Positions 1-12,095 of a stretch of 64,000 nt of DNA are shown in pieces; the stretch's first letter is position 1; the number at the start of each line of letters is the position of its first letter. Under the pieces are notes generated by a model. It made no database searches. It saw only the letters and a program-made list of their open reading frames with translations, and was not told the DNA's origin. Source of the DNA: Symbiodinium microadriaticum (taxonomy: Eukaryota; Sar; Dinophyceae; Suessiales; Symbiodiniaceae); NCBI GenBank assembly GCA_001939145.1, contig LSRX01000356.1, positions 402,523 to 466,522 of the forward strand, given 5' to 3'. A program made the translations under genes and the position numbers.

Positions 1-1
1 T

Positions 2-43
2 CTGCTGGAAGAGGCCAGCGCTTTTAAAAATATTTTGAGCCAG
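2..43 (+). CDS. Possible exon fragment at the window edge
   Basis: An open frame from the first bases reads LLEEASAFKNILSQ and stops before GTCCGAG, a possible 5' splice site. After it the DNA turns into telomere-like repeat. The segment is very short and cannot be assigned. Confidence 0.2.
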
Positions 44-469
44 GTCCGAGGCCCGCGCGGGTTGCCATTAATCAGAGGGGGTTTATTAATCAAGAGTTGA
101 CATTAGAAGTCCTTAAGAATGTAGGATATTCAGGGCTTAGGTTTCTCTACGCTACCCAAAGCCTTCCCGGGGCTAGAATTAGGGTGTAGGGTTAGTTTGG
201 GGCTTAAGGTTTAGGCTTTTTTGGCTTTGGGTTTAGGGTTAGTGTTCAAAAATCCTTAATCGCTCTAAGCCCCCGGCCTTCCACCCTCTCACAGGCGCAC
301 GGTTTGGGGTTTTAGGGCCAGGGTTGGGGTCCTGGGCCCTACATAACTGACCATGGACTTATACGAGACAATCATGAGAACGAGCCCTAAAAAGGGGTTT
401 AGGGTTTGGTGGAAAAAGGTAGGTTCTTTGGGGTCCATCTCGACCCAAACACCCAGGCCCAACTTACCA

Positions 470-590
470 CTTTCCTGGGTTCTTGTTAACGATTTAATTC
501 AATATATGTTACCAGAATAGGGATTTATAGCAAATGTCATGGTTTCCTTATTATGGTAACTTAAATTAAATCCCTTAGCCAGAGCCCAGA
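470..590. repeat. HP7 hairpin element
   Basis: CCTGGGTTCTTGTTAACGATTTAA on the left pairs with TTAAATCCCTTAGCCAGAGCCCAG on the right. It shares the centre with 32328-32441 (a TATTATGGTAACTTA word). Confidence 0.6.
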
Positions 591-595
591 AACCT

Positions 596-667
596 CTAAA
601 CCCTAAACCCCTAAACCCTAAACCCCTAAACCCCTAAACCCTAAACCCCTAAACCCTAAACCCTAAG
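596..667. repeat. Interstitial telomere-like array (CCCTAAA/CCCCTAAA)
   Basis: About ten head-to-tail units mix 7-mers and 8-mers. This is the C-rich strand of the TTTAGGG telomere type known from plants and many algae. Confidence 0.9.
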
Positions 668-1567
668 AATCCCTTAGCAAGAGCCCAGTTTTCAATGAAG
701 CAGCGGCCCCAGCAGCCCCGGACAGGTGGGGCAGCCTTGACCCGCTGGCACGGGTGGCTTGGCTTGGCAGAGACCCCCTTACAGTAAGCGCCAAAAAGTT
801 GGAAACCGGGTTAGGGACAATCAGTGCTGGGATTCCCTATGCATTACTCTTAAGGATTGAGGCTATTGGGTTTCCAACTTTTGGGCTTCTACTATAAAGG
901 CTTTAAGACTCTAAGGTTTGGGGAATAGGGGATCGAACATGGGTTTAGGGTTTAGGGTTTGCAGGGTTTAGGGTTTAGGGTCATGGTTGCCGGTTTGGAG
1001 GGCCGTTGAGTTGTTTGTGGGTTTAAGGTGAATATAGTCTACTTCAGCTTCAAGTTTTTAAAGGGGCTCGTCGGTTTGCGGTCAACTGGTTGACTCACAT
1101 TGGATGATGTCACATGGCTGTAGGGTTCGTTAATTGTTCAAAATTGGCTTAGAAGGACTTTGTGGGTCTCAAGTCATTTAGGGTTTGCAATTGATTAGGT
1201 GTCTGGGTCTTAGGACAGCACTGTTGTAAAACGTTAAGCCCGACAGTTCTGTAGTTGTGGGTTTGAACTGGATGAGGGCTTCTTGATTACAGACGCCCAA
1301 ATAGTTCAAGGAGGGTTTGGTGAATTTTATATTATATCCACACCCCGATTTTTTGTCAGGGCTCCCTCCCCTCCTCCACATTGGCCACAGCTCCAACACC
1401 GACAGATCAAGGTGAACAAGACCATGATAACGAGCGCTGACAAGCATTTTATAGTGTAGGCTATATTGCTTAGGCCGTTCTCATACATATACTCTGATAT
1501 AACGATAGACCGATCTGATACACTTTAAATGCCTAACCTGCTGTGACCCCATATTAGCATGCTTGAG

Positions 1568-1624
1568 GCGCGCTTGCTGGAATATCTCCGGAAGCTGCCA
1601 AATCCTTCGGCCGATCCACGGATG
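1568..1624 (+). CDS. Possible short exon
   Basis: Between AG (1566-1567) and GTCGCA (1625) the frame reads ARLLEYLRKLPNPSADPRM, helix-like then Pro-rich, in a locally GC-richer island. The protein is not recognised. Both strands around it are repeat-like. Confidence 0.3.
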
Positions 1625-4496
1625 GTCGCAGGCCTTGAAGTGTTGAGGGTTTGAGGTGAACCCTTTAGCCTAGAAGGTGAATAGACAGATAGACATATGG
1701 ATAGACAGATGGAGACATGTTGCCGTCAGAATGCCAAGAGCATGCGAGGGAGTCACCCGTGCTTGGGTAAGCGGAGTCAGTTTGAAGGCATTCCGACAAC
1801 CTTGGTAACGTAAATGTCCGAATGGTTAGTATCAATGTGCAATGCAGCTTGTGTAACTCTGCGGTGGTACACCCCCCTTCACAAAGAAAAATGAGCCTTG
1901 AGGTCCCATGCCGCAGCTGCTTAAACTAATTAATCAAGGCTTTATATTCAATGAATCAATCAGAATGAAAACCCATGCAGCACAGTATTCTGATTATTAC
2001 GGCCCCCCTGTTTGAAGAAGATTCCCAACGCCCCCATGGCAGCCTAAGGCTCCAAAACTACCGCACTTCAACGGGTCTCAAACCCTGGAACCCACCAGTC
2101 CCTTCATTACGGAATCTATTTTTTTTAATCCATATTAGGGATCCTACTCTACTTTAATTTATGATCGATATATTCCTAGTTTTGAAAGGTCTGGGCCCCT
2201 AAACCCTGGGATTTTGGAAGGTCTGGGTTCAAAAGCCTGGAACCCTAAACGGTAATACCCGGATTGGGTATTGGGGGCTTCCGAATCTCCAGATCCGAAT
2301 GTCAGGATCGAGCCAGGCGTACGGTCCGGATGCTTCCCTACCGAGGCAAGCTGTTTAGGATTGTTTAGGCCTGAGGGTGGTTTAGGGTTTACGGTCGAGG
2401 TTGGTTTAGGCGTTTAATTTAACCCAAACCCCTAAACCCTAAACCCTAAACCCTAAACCCCAAACCCTAAGCATCCCTCAACCAGTAACCAAGGAGCTCG
2501 TCGGATCCTCGCAGTTGCAAATCAAAGCAACATTGGACGCCTGTTTAAGTCAGCATTTTTTATAGGGCATTATACGATTTAAGGAAGAAGCCTGAATAAA
2601 TTAGTCCTTTAATTCGGGGCCTTTGCTTTAATTGGAGTATCAAAGACCCTAAAATGCTATTCCAACTTTTTTCGCAGGTCAGTAATATGGCAATATAAGC
2701 TTATTCTAGGCTTCCGTCCTCTGAGTATTTATACAATACATTTTCTTGGAGAATCTATAATGGAATCCCCTCAGGCTGTCTTGACCACGTCGTCGCGGGG
2801 AAATGTCGTTGAGGGTTTAGGGTTTGGGATCATAGAGGTTTAGGGTTTAGGGCTTAGGTTTTTTGGGGGATAAGCTGGGACGTGGAGAAATCTCTTGCAC
2901 AAGCTCGTGGCTGATGAGGTGATATCAAGAAGTACCTTACATTGCCTCGAGCCCTAGTAAAGCTGGAGTGCCCAAGACAAGAACAGGAGCCCAAAGTAAG
3001 CTCACCCGAAACCGCTCAACTCCAATCTTCAATCCGTAAAGCCACGGGGGTCTGAATACATGGTACGGGGAAGTGTTACTCCCATGAAATAGCTGGTATA
3101 GTGTAAACACAGCTCCCAAACGCTGTTCCAAGCAGTGCGGCTACTAGGTTATACTATATTTAAATCTATTTCACTATAACAGACTATCTTATACCACATA
3201 GTATGCTATTATATGTTCTACTTCATGTGCTACCATATTATACTAGTTTATGCTTTAATATACGGTAGCCGGATTCACCGGGTTCGGGCTCTCGAGATAG
3301 CTTCAACTATCAACCCCCAAATTAGGGTTGAGGTACAGTAGATTCTCGCTATAAACTCCTAATATGAAAGGGAGAGGAGCCCCAGAAAAAAAGTAGGCTT
3401 TGGGAGTTGTTTGGCATGCAGCTGGTGTCCAGGACCGTATAGCCAAGAACCACTCCGACGTCCCAGTGAGTAGGATGCAACTTCAAGTTGAGACATGAAG
3501 CACTTCCTTAGCATCAAAATAGCCCAAAAGCCTTTTATATTAGGGTCTTTGGGCCCGAGAGCCTTAAAATATGTAAGCCCTAAACCCTAAACCCTAAGAG
3601 TTTAGGGCTTCGGTTTGAGTCCTTTGAGGGTAGGGGAGTTGTCCCAACTCAGGCCGGGTCCGGAAGCCTTGAACCGAAGGGGTCAGTGATCAGGTTTCGG
3701 GTTTAGGGTTTTAGGGTTTAGGGTTTTTGGGGTTTAGGGTTTAGGGTTTACCTCTCTTGGGCTTATCAGGTTTGCCCGACTTGGTCTGAGCTTTCTCCTC
3801 AAAGACACAACAACACGCATGAGAAGGTGTTTTTGGGGTGTAGGTGCTAGGGCCAAAAGGGGTTCTGTTGTTTTTGGAATTTTCGGTCTAAGGGCTGGGG
3901 AGTGTCGAGAGTTTAGCTTTGGTTTCATGGGAGTAAGGGGTGGGTTCAGGGATTCTTGGGTTTCGGGGTCGTGGAGGGCACAAGAGAGTCACTACACTCA
4001 CAACGCGAAAGAGCCTCAACATTGCGCACTCCAAGCGCGAAGCCCTACGCCCTACCTTTCTAAATTTTCATTTGGCTCTTTGAAAAGAAGGACCTACGAT
4101 GGAGACTCTAGGTAATTAGATGCTTGAGTCAGGCAAAGCAGCTTCATACCACCAGTTGTGGAGGCGCCGGGTCTAAGCTGGGGTCGGGTTTCGGGTTTAG
4201 GATTTGGGTTGGGGGTTTAGGGTTTCGGGTTTAGGATTTGGGTTTGGGGGTTTAGTGGGGTTTAGGATTTAGGGCTCTTGACTGCAAAGACTTCCGTGGT
4301 TGAGGGCGGCCTTTACATGGCAGCTGTTTGAAAAGGCATTCGTATTGTGAGTACCCGGGCTCGTGTCGGATGTCATTTCAGAGATTCGCAGAACTGAGCA
4401 AGGCCTTTCTCGTGCTGTGTCAGTGGTCTTTCGCACCGTTTAGGACAAATTCCGAAGCAGCGTGATACAGGGTTGTTTGATGAAATACTCTAGCCA
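1625..4496. other. Decayed telomere-like DNA without a supported gene
   Basis: TTTAGGG-like words in both orientations at 2380-2470, 2815-2860, 3570-3760 and 4180-4280, one HP6 element, and AT-rich unique stretches (2570-2770, 3140-3260). Small ORFs here are built from the repeats. Confidence 0.6.
3505..3578. repeat. HP6 short element
   Basis: TTAGCATCAAAATAGCCCAAAAGCC, then TCTTTGGGCCCGAGAGCCTTAAAATATG. It matches copies at 32726 and 36519; the right terminus is lost. Confidence 0.6.
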
Positions 4497-4587
4497 TACG
4501 GTGGATGATATAAATCCTGCAATACCCATAATAAGGAATATACTGTGTTTCCCATAGTTTAGGGTCCTTAAGGTATCAGCAACAGTA
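4497..4587. repeat. HP1 MITE-like element (right arm shortened)
   Basis: The left end is CGGTGGATGATATAAATCCTGC. The centre (CCATAATAAGGAATATACT, then CCCATAGTTTAGGGTCCTTAAGG) is the same as in other HP1 copies. The right inverted repeat has lost its middle and ends ATCAGCAACAG-TA. Confidence 0.7.
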
Positions 4588-5062
4588 GTATTCTATGTTT
4601 GATCAGACAAGACAGGTACATTTCGCAGTATGCCGATGAAGCCTTGGTGGAGTCGCAAAGCATGTCGAGATAACGGGTAGTCTGGACGTCTGATTGAGAC
4701 CCCACGCACCTCAGTAGAGGATCCCGCAAGGGATCTTAACACTGATGTCCCGAAAGAAAGGGGTCTTCATTGATCAGATGCGGCGGGTTCATGAACGATT
4801 ATAAAGCCCGCAATATAGACACTTAAGGAATCCTGATAGTCCCCCTAAAACCCTAAACCCCCCAAAAAAAACACAAAGCCCCGACCTCCATAATCGCCCC
4901 TATGCGCCACATCCAGGTAAGCTCGGGTGGTGCAATATTGCCGCCGCCAATCTCTCCGGAAGAGGCGTGGGCATTGATAGGGTTTTGGGTTCGGGTTTTG
5001 GGGCTTCGGGTTTAGGGTTTAGGGTTCAGGGTTTGGATTCAGGTTTTGGGCTTAGGGTTCAG

Positions 5063-5150
5063 CGTTCTTTCTTCTTCATTTAAACGCCTCGTGTCGTCCG
5101 CCTCGGCCCGGCTGTACTTGAAGCAGGTGCATTGTTTCGGAAAGCAACAG
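5063..5150 (+). CDS. Possible exon with GTAGGT donor
   Basis: An open frame preceded by AG at 5061-5062 and a CTTTCTTCTTC run includes RLVSSASARLYLKQVHCFGK and stops at CAACAG|GTAGGT. The frame stays open after the donor (to 5234), so it may also be one longer ORF. No family is recognised. Confidence 0.3.
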
Positions 5151-7217
5151 GTAGGTCACACGGGTGAGGTCTTGAGTGAATGGGCGCATTCGCTTCAGAA
5201 TGTTTTTAAATATCAGTGTTTGTTGCCATTCTGAGGCTCTGAGCAATTGCATCATCCCAGAGACGTTACGATTATAATCGTTTCACTTCTCGCTGGTCTC
5301 GTATACGACTTCCCATATGTTTGGAAGGGGAGTCTTGCTTTGCAACGAGGCACAAGACACAGCTCCAGAATTCCCAGGCTTTGGCATCAGCTTCACGAAT
5401 GATGGGGGGCCGGGCGGGGCGGGGGGGCGAGGGGCACAAAGAAAAACCCTAAACCCTAAACCCTAAATCCTAAACCCTAAACCCTAAACCGTGTGGGGGG
5501 TCAGGGGAGGGGATTGAGAGGTGGGAACCTCAGGCTGCTCGGCCGAGGTGGAGGCGAATTTTAGGTTTTGTAGGGTTTGTTGCAGGGTTTCATGGAGGGG
5601 ACAAGGGTTCAAAAGACGCAACAAGTAGATACTTGGGGTTTGGGATAGTAGTTTTGTAGGCTTTAGCATTCGACAGAGTATCCGGACATGAAAAAACTTA
5701 CTGGGACCCTTAAAGATAGGATTTGTATGCCGTCCCTTCCGTCCCATAGGTCCCACAAATGGATTTATAGTTTTGTAGCCTAAGGTGTTTTGGGGCTTTA
5801 TGATGTTACGTATCGCTTGCAATTAGGCCCGGGATGGCTTCAATTTGGGCTTGCAGTGCTATAAAAGGAGTGTTTAGGAAATTTTGGCATGCATATGTAT
5901 GTATGTGCATAAAAGTGTGTGTGTATATATATATATATATATACATATGTACATGTAAAGAAAGAAAGTGAGAGAACTATGGCGCGGTCATGAGGGCCTA
6001 CAGAGGAGTACATATACAGTTTGGTCCAGATTTTCTCTGAGCCCTAAACCCTTAATGGATACCTGCCTTAGGGATAGGGTTAGGCCAGGGACTGCAACCT
6101 CTCACCATGGTGACCACAAGGGCACTCATGACACTCTAAACCCGAAACTACTGCTGGTGAGCGCAGCCTCTTGGACTGGTTTATGCTTTTCTTCAGGTTT
6201 GGGTGCTTTCTCATTTCGGGCCTTCAGGGTGCTGTAGCTACTAGCTGGAATTCAAAGGAGTGCGGAGGATTTAGGATTTCAGCCTGGTCTTGGGTTTAGG
6301 TTCGGGGTTTGTGGATATTAAAGGGTTCGGCCAAAGTGCGAAAGATTCATTCAACGTCACTGCAAGGTTGATGTCCAGGCGGCAAGTGCACGCCCCGGTT
6401 GCTTTTATCAGGTTGTGTTCAGGCCGCTATCCCTGTGCCCAAAATGGCCTCTACCGGTCAACCCCCATAGCAACAGTCCCATATACCGAAATGCCAGACA
6501 CCAAGTGTAACATAAAGATTTACCTACATCGTACCTTGTTGTAACTTCTGCCGTGACGTTTTGGTTGCAGGGGTCAGAGTTATATTGTTTGCTCTACTGT
6601 TCGGCCTGAATAACTATCACAAATGCTTCTTACCCATCTTCATGGCGCGCGTTTAGCGGTGATGTACCCCAAAAACTCCCCGGAGCACTGGGTTTTGAGG
6701 ATTTGGGTTTGGGGGCTCCAGGGTTTGGGTGTTGAAGGGTCTGGGCTGCCAGGGCGCAGAGTTTATGGGGTTGCATTAGACGCCTGATTAATGACCCCCC
6801 GCCCCTTCATCAGCCTTAATGTTGGTCCCAGGTTTTAATTCTCTACTCCAAATGGCTTGTGGCATCAAAAGCTGTCGATTGGGGGGCACTGGGACGCTTC
6901 GGGCTAGTATAAGTCTAAGTCTCCGCTCTAACACCCTCTATAGGTGTAGCAAGTATATAGTATACCCAAAGCTGACCTTGTTCTGCTAATGAAGGCATCT
7001 ATACTAGGGTGTCAAGAATGACCAGGGTGTTCATCAGGTCTCTGGAGGCATGCGCAGCAGGCAGTTGTGGCATGCAGGTGCAGCAAGCAATGTAAGGCAA
7101 TGTAGACTTTTGAACAACACATCCTTTCCCTTACCAGGACTATAGTAGGCTTCCTAGCATGTTGTAGACCCTAAACTTAAACCCTAAACCCTACAGTATA
7201 AAGGTCTCCTAAAGAAA

Positions 7218-7307
7218 GGAGACTTGCGAATCAGGCGTCTAGAGGAAGAGCAGCAACTGGCCGGAACCATGCCCCCGGCGGGCCACCCACAGAACTTCGA
7301 AGCCAAG
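7218..7307 (+). CDS. Possible exon, helix then Pro/Gly-rich
   Basis: The frame reads LRIRRLEEEQQLAGTMPPAG and on to NFEAK before GCAAGG, a GC-type donor of the kind dinoflagellates tolerate. Composition differs sharply from the surrounding TTTAGGG-like DNA. No family is recognised. Confidence 0.3.
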
Positions 7308-8259
7308 GCAAGGATATCACCCAGTTCCTGTCGGTGACCCCCAATCGTATTCTTGGTTGTTCAGTGGTTCTACTTTAGATGCTATAGCTGCTATATGCCG
7401 GCTTCAGGGTACAGATTTGAACGTGTTTTGGTTTGGGTAGGTTTATACTCTGAGCCACCTCCCTTTTTCGCTCTGGGGCCAGAGCCATTTGCCATACCAA
7501 GGATATGTTCCATTCGTTCAAGCACAAATCCCGCACAGGCCTCTCATGGGACAGGGTGTGGGATACAGTTTTGACACCCTAAACCCTAAACCCTAAACCC
7601 CAAGCCCTTCATTGTAGCAGTTCCTTTCTTTCGTAGTTCCGCTAGGCATGCAAAGAGCTGAGGTCAGAGGAAGTTTAGGGTGTAGGATTTTGGCTTCAGG
7701 GGCTTAGGGAGAAGCTTCTGAAGTCTGCAGATCTACTGTAAACACCAAAACGAAGCCTTAAATCGAGTGCTGGAGTCTTTCGTCGGTATTCTATCCCTTG
7801 ACCTTCAGGCAACTTTGTCACGAGCCGCGCAGGAGCTCTACAGAAAACACCGGAAGCATACCTTTTGGGGTTTAGGATTGGCTTTTGAAATGCTTCTACT
7901 CGAGGATCCTAGCTATAAAAGCTGGTAAACCCAAACGGACCTGTGCCGGATGCTCTACCTCTACCCGAAGCCCTGAGCAATCAAACACCCCAAATCCCAA
8001 CCCCATACTAGAACCCTTCAAAGAACCCGTAATTGATGCTTTGTGTAGGGAGCCTCAAACGGGACGCCCTATACAAACCCTATAAACTCTAAACCGGAAC
8101 CCTTAAACCCTAAACCTTAAGCCCCTAAACCCCTAAACCCCTAAACCTCTATAAACCCTAAACCCTAAGTTGGAACCCTTAGGAACCCGTAAAACCCGGA
8201 GCCTTTCGCATGGCTGAGGCTGAGGAGTCGAGGATAAGACCTGGAGCCTTGAAACACCT

Positions 8260-8425
8260 CTCACCCCAAGGTTTTGGGGGTTTTTAGGGTTTTTAGGGTT
8301 TATAGGGTTGGGGTTTTAGGGTTTAGGGTTTTAGGGTTTAGGTTTAGGGTTTTAGGGTTTAGGGTTTAGGGTTTTAGGGTTTTGGGGTGTTTTTGGGGTG
8401 TTTTGGGGGGTTTAGGGTTTAGGGA
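8260..8425. repeat. Interstitial telomere-like array (TTTAGGG/TTTTAGGG)
   Basis: About 165 bp of G-strand units with frequent extra T (TTTTAGGG) and TTTTTGGGG variants. Confidence 0.9.
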
Positions 8426-8653
8426 TTGTGGTTTGGAGCTTTTCAGGTTTCCCTACGAAGGTTTCTAGAGACGCCCCGCCTCGACATAGCTTGGCTTCAA
8501 GGGACACGGAACCCCTCCACGCTGATACGGAATGCTTGCAGTTGCCGCGAGGTTCAACCAAAGCCTTACGGAAACAGTCCCCCAAGTTCTCCAATCCTGA
8601 GCCCTAAATCCCGAATGGAAGAACCATATACGGAGCTTTTTATTTGGTACTAC

Positions 8654-8869
8654 TCAGCCTAAGATCCTAAGCCGGAAAAATTGGAACATCAAAACTTCAG
8701 GATGTATCAGCCCAAAGCCACCACACCTTGAATCCTTAGCCCACGTTGCAGCCTCCACTTCCCGACCCTCTCCTCTTCGCCCCCAGGGTGCCGCTAAATT
8801 TTCCGAGCCAGGCAGGGCTGTTCTTTCTGCAACGGTCCGGTTTTCTGCCATTTTCGTCTGCATTCTCAT
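8654..8869 (-). CDS. Possible minus-strand ORF (71 codons)
   Basis: The first 48 residues look protein-like (KMAENRTVAERTALPGSENL, then an Arg/Glu-rich stretch). The C-terminal third runs into lower-quality sequence. TTGCAG inside could be an acceptor. Function unknown. Confidence 0.22.
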   Translation of the reverse strand: MRMQTKMAENRTVAERTALPGSENLAAPWGRRGEGREVEAATWAKDSRCGGFGLIHPEVLMFQFFRLRILG

Positions 8870-9224
8870 GATGCGGTCAGCAATTTAGGGTTCAGGGTTT
8901 AGGGTTCAGTAAGTATTATGGCGGCCTGGGCCTTGGCCCCAAGAGCTCAACCCTGTAGACCCCGAATTGAAAGCCCCAAGGCCCTGAACCCCGACACCCT
9001 AAAGCCATGTACCCTGAAACCCCTCAGCCCCCCACACCCTGAGTTTCCCAATACCCAACCTTTACACTTTTTGGGTTTAGGGTTTAGGGTTTAATAGTAA
9101 TCTCAAAGTTTAACCTTCTATTTCCATGGCTTATTGGGGAAGTAAGAACCTCACTTTGCATGCAGAGCCTAGGGGCTTACGGGTCTGTGTTTTGGCTTTC
9201 GAGTTCAGGCCTTGCAGCCGAAGG

Positions 9225-9478
9225 ACTCTAGGGTTTGGGTTTAGGGTTTCGGGTTTAGGGTTTGAGGTTTAGGGGGTTTAGGATTTAGGGTTTAGGGTTT
9301 AGTATTTAGGGTTTAGGGTTTGAGGTTTAAGGGGTTTAGGATTTAGGGTTTAGGGTTTAGTATTTAGGGTTTAGGGTTTGGGTTTAGGGTTTGAGGTTTA
9401 GGGGGTTTAGGATTTAGGGTTTAGGGTTTAGTATTTAGGGTTTAGGGTTTGAGGTTTAGGGGGTTTAGGGTTTTGGGT
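9225..9478. repeat. Higher-order telomere-like repeat
   Basis: A unit of about 57-60 bp recurs about four times. It is built of GAGGTTTAGGGGGTTTAGGA, TTTAGGG units and the variant GTATTTAGGG. The same variant positions return in each unit, so blocks of decayed telomere repeat have been amplified as a whole. Confidence 0.85.
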
Positions 9479-10160
9479 TACCCAGGGGTGGTTCTGCTCA
9501 GCCGAGCACCATTCCGCAGTCGGAAAATCGTGTGAAATCGGGTTTTGGGTTTGGGGTTTACGAAGTTACAAGGTCTAGAAATTCGCCTGGTTCTGCACCA
9601 CAAAGCCCTCCTAAATCCAAACTGAAACCGTAAAAGCCTATTTCCAGCGCCGCGGTACTACTAAGTAGGCAATGGGCAGAGTCATAAATGCCCTGATAGG
9701 GCACACTAAAGCCTAAACCCTAGAATTTGGAGTTGTTTGATTTATCCAGAATCACCACAAACCCTCAAACCCTCACACCCCAAGGCCCATCAACCCCTAA
9801 GCCTTGCACCCCCAACTTCGAATCCTAAACCCCAAACCCCTAAACCCCACACCCTAACTGACCCCTAACCCCTAAACCCCGAAACACCACCGATGCTGCA
9901 GCCCCCCCACCCCACCCCCAGTAGATCGACGGGTTTTAGGGTTTTAGGGTTTAGGGTTGAGGCTTGAGGGTTTTCGGGTTTAGGGTTTAGGCTTGAGGGT
10001 TTTAGGGTTTAGGGTGTAGGCTTGAGGGATTTCGGGGTTAGGGTTTAGGGCTAGAGGGTTTTCGGGTTTAGGGCTTGAGGGTTTGAGGGTAGTCGGGTTT
10101 AGAGTTTAGGGTTGTAGGGTCTAGGCCCTAAACCCTAAACCCTAGGGTTTAGGGTAGCAG

Positions 10161-10231
10161 ATCGACCCGCATGCTCTGGAAAGCCTGGCAGAGCCTCAAC
10201 GAGATACCATCGTTCTGTTTATTACCGACCG
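10161..10231 (+). CDS. Possible exon (first of a phase-matched pair)
   Basis: After CAG (10158-10160) the frame reads IDPHALESLAEPQRDTIVLF and on to ITD, ending at GACCG|GTAGTA. It leaves two bases of a codon. The next candidate, 10352-10409, starts after TTTCAG and completes this codon with one base. No family is recognised. Confidence 0.35.
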
Positions 10232-10351
10232 GTAGTACGTGTGTTAGTGGTATTTTATGGTATAAGTCTTATTTCTAGGGTCAACATTGCTATTTAAACC
10301 CTAAACCCTAAACCCTAAGCTAAATCGATCGAGTGTGGACCTTCGTTTCAG

Positions 10352-10409
10352 GTTGCTCCACCTATGCCAGCTCCAGCTGATGCGACAAAGCCGCATCACC
10401 GTTATAGGG
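10352..10409 (+). CDS. Possible exon (second of a phase-matched pair)
   Basis: It starts after CTTCGTTTCAG. In the phase set by 10161-10231 it reads LLHLCQLQLMRQSRITVIG; in another frame it gives VAPPMPAPADATKPHHR, so the frame is uncertain. It ends before GTCGGC, and an HP1 element follows 10 bp later. Confidence 0.3.
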
Positions 10410-10419
10410 GTCGGCAAAA

Positions 10420-10524
10420 TACGGCTGATGATATAAATCCTGCATTACCCATAATAAGGGATATACCATAATTCCCATAGCTTAGGGTCCCTAAGGTAAT
10501 GCAGGACTTATATCATCAACAGTA
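10420..10524. repeat. HP1 MITE-like element, full copy
   Basis: About 105 bp flanked by TA, with about 30-bp terminal inverted repeats (CGGCTGATGATATAAATCCTGC and its complement). It lies directly downstream of a possible exon at 10352-10409. Confidence 0.8.
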
Positions 10525-10756
10525 GTAGCAGTATCCCCTTTTCATGTCCCCCGCCCAAAAGCCTGTTCTATAACAATCAAGGCGCCATCATTAGGGCATT
10601 AGGGGTGAGGATTGTGGCGTCTGTCTGCGACATCGTCAATTTCCTTATGTATGTTTGTATCTCAGTGATGTTTCTGCTGCCATAAGCACCGTGTCTAGAC
10701 TGCTGGGCTCGAAATTTCATTTTTCGGTTGGTGTTCCTTTTGCGCTGCTTTCTTAC

Positions 10757-10829
10757 GGTTGATGGATTACGCATAATAAGGAACGTACCATAATTCCCAT
10801 ACTTTAGGGTCCTTACGGTAATGCAGGAT
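10757..10829. repeat. HP1 MITE-like element, broken copy
   Basis: The central HP1 sequence is recognisable (CATAATAAGGAACGTACCATAATTCCCAT, then TTAGGGTCCTTACGGTAATGCAGGAT), but both terminal repeats are incomplete. Confidence 0.6.
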
Positions 10830-10855
10830 GAGCGCTTGTATGGCTTTCTGTTATA

Positions 10856-10960
10856 TGGATAGTTCTCTAAAGTAGGGTCCCGTTTGAGGTCCTTTTTATA
10901 TATGGGTGCAGTACTTTATTGGGGGACCTAAGAAGGGACCCTACTTTAGAGAACCACTAA
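10856..10960. repeat. HP2 hairpin element
   Basis: Inverted repeat with arms ATAGTTCTCTAAAGTAGGGTCCC and GGGACCCTACTTTAGAGAACC around a 50-bp spacer. Confidence 0.75.
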
Positions 10961-10989
10961 TGTAAAGCTCACACTTGGCTTCGGTTCTG

Positions 10990-11089
10990 GGTTAGCAGCT
11001 CTGGTGGCATCGCGATGGCGGGCCAGTCCATGTGCCTCCACTCCAAGCCCTTCTCCACAACTCCCTTGACCCTCTTGTAGACTTTTTTT
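10990..11089 (-). CDS. Possible minus-strand exon
   Basis: Read on the minus strand after CTCCAGCAG, the frame gives KKVYKRVKGVVEKGLEWRHM and then DWPAIAMPPELLTQN. The balanced composition and acidic/basic alternation are protein-like. No donor is clear. Function unknown. Confidence 0.3.
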
Positions 11090-11402
11090 CTGCTGGAGGC
11101 GCCATTCAAGCCAGGGTCATGACATTGTCTGCAAAGCCTAAACCGTACCCTCCGGAAGAGTCCGAATACCCATGAGCACAAACACAGGGATCAAATTAAA
11201 CCCAAAAGCCCATCTCCTCCCAACTCTAACTCCCAAACCCCCTCAAGCAAATCCCCAAAACCAAGCCCCCGTAGAACCCAAGTCCCCCAAGCCTTAAAAC
11301 CCTAAAACCTTCCTAGGCTTTAGGGTTTAGGGTTCAGAGTTTAGAGCTTAGGGTTTAGAGCTTAGGGTTCAGGGTTTAGGGTCCAAACGTCGTTTCTCTT
11401 AG

Positions 11403-11494
11403 GCTCTGGAAGCAGAGCTTGCACAGCAACTCGAAGCGATGACGCAGGCGCCTGCCTCGGGCCAGGAGTACCGGGACTCTTTTTGGAAGAGATA
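11403..11494 (+). CDS. Possible exon, Gln/Glu-rich helix
   Basis: After CGTTTCTCTTAG (a strong acceptor-like site) the frame reads ALEAELAQQLEAMTQAPASG, then QEYRDSFWKR and a TAG. It may be a terminal exon or be cut earlier by a non-canonical donor. Telomere-like DNA follows at once. No family is recognised. Confidence 0.35.
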
Positions 11495-11677
11495 GGGTTC
11501 AGGGTTTAGGGGGTTTAGGGTTCAGGGTTTAGGGTTTTGGGAAGAGATAGGGTTCAGGGTTTAGGGTTTACCCTAAACCCTAACCTTCAAGTTTAGAGCT
11601 ACCATTTAGGGTTAGAGCTGAGAGACCAGCTTTGATAGGGCGCGGGCCTGGGCTTAGTGGTTCCGAGATCAGGATTT

Positions 11678-11785
11678 TGGGTAGTTCTCTAAAATAGGGT
11701 CCCTTTAATGCTTTCGATCCCAAAATAAGACGGCACGCTTACAAAAAGGGTCCTAAAACTCGTCCAAAGTTTAGAGAACTACCCA
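11678..11785. repeat. HP2 hairpin element
   Basis: Starts TGGGTAGTTCTCTAAAATAGGGTCC and ends AAAGTTTAGAGAACTACCCA. The middle has diverged. Confidence 0.75.
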
Positions 11786-11978
11786 TTTGGGAACTTTGAA
11801 CTTGGTGTTTAGGGTTCTTTGGGGATGGGTCGAGGCCAGGAATGCATGGTTGAGGGTTTAGGGTCTAGGGGTTTGAAGGCTTTCTGACTGGAAACGAAAG
11901 TGACATTGGGGGGGGGGGCGTAATATTGGAAACAGAGTTTTAGGGTTGAGCGTCTTGTATCAAGTGCATGGTATGAAT

Positions 11979-12025
11979 ACATAGATACATACATACATAC
12001 ATACATACATGCATGCATACATACA

Positions 12026-12059
<34 letters not shown>

Positions 12060-12095
12060 CGTACGTGCATACATACATACGTGCGCATGCATGCA
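11979..12095. repeat. (CATA)n microsatellite
   Basis: CATA/TACA tetramers with GCATGCATG breaks. ORFs across it are Tyr/Met/Cys runs and are not genes. Confidence 0.9.

Noticed and set aside
596-667. A true chromosome end
   Set aside because: The array is short, internal and followed by unique DNA; many similar arrays lie in both orientations.
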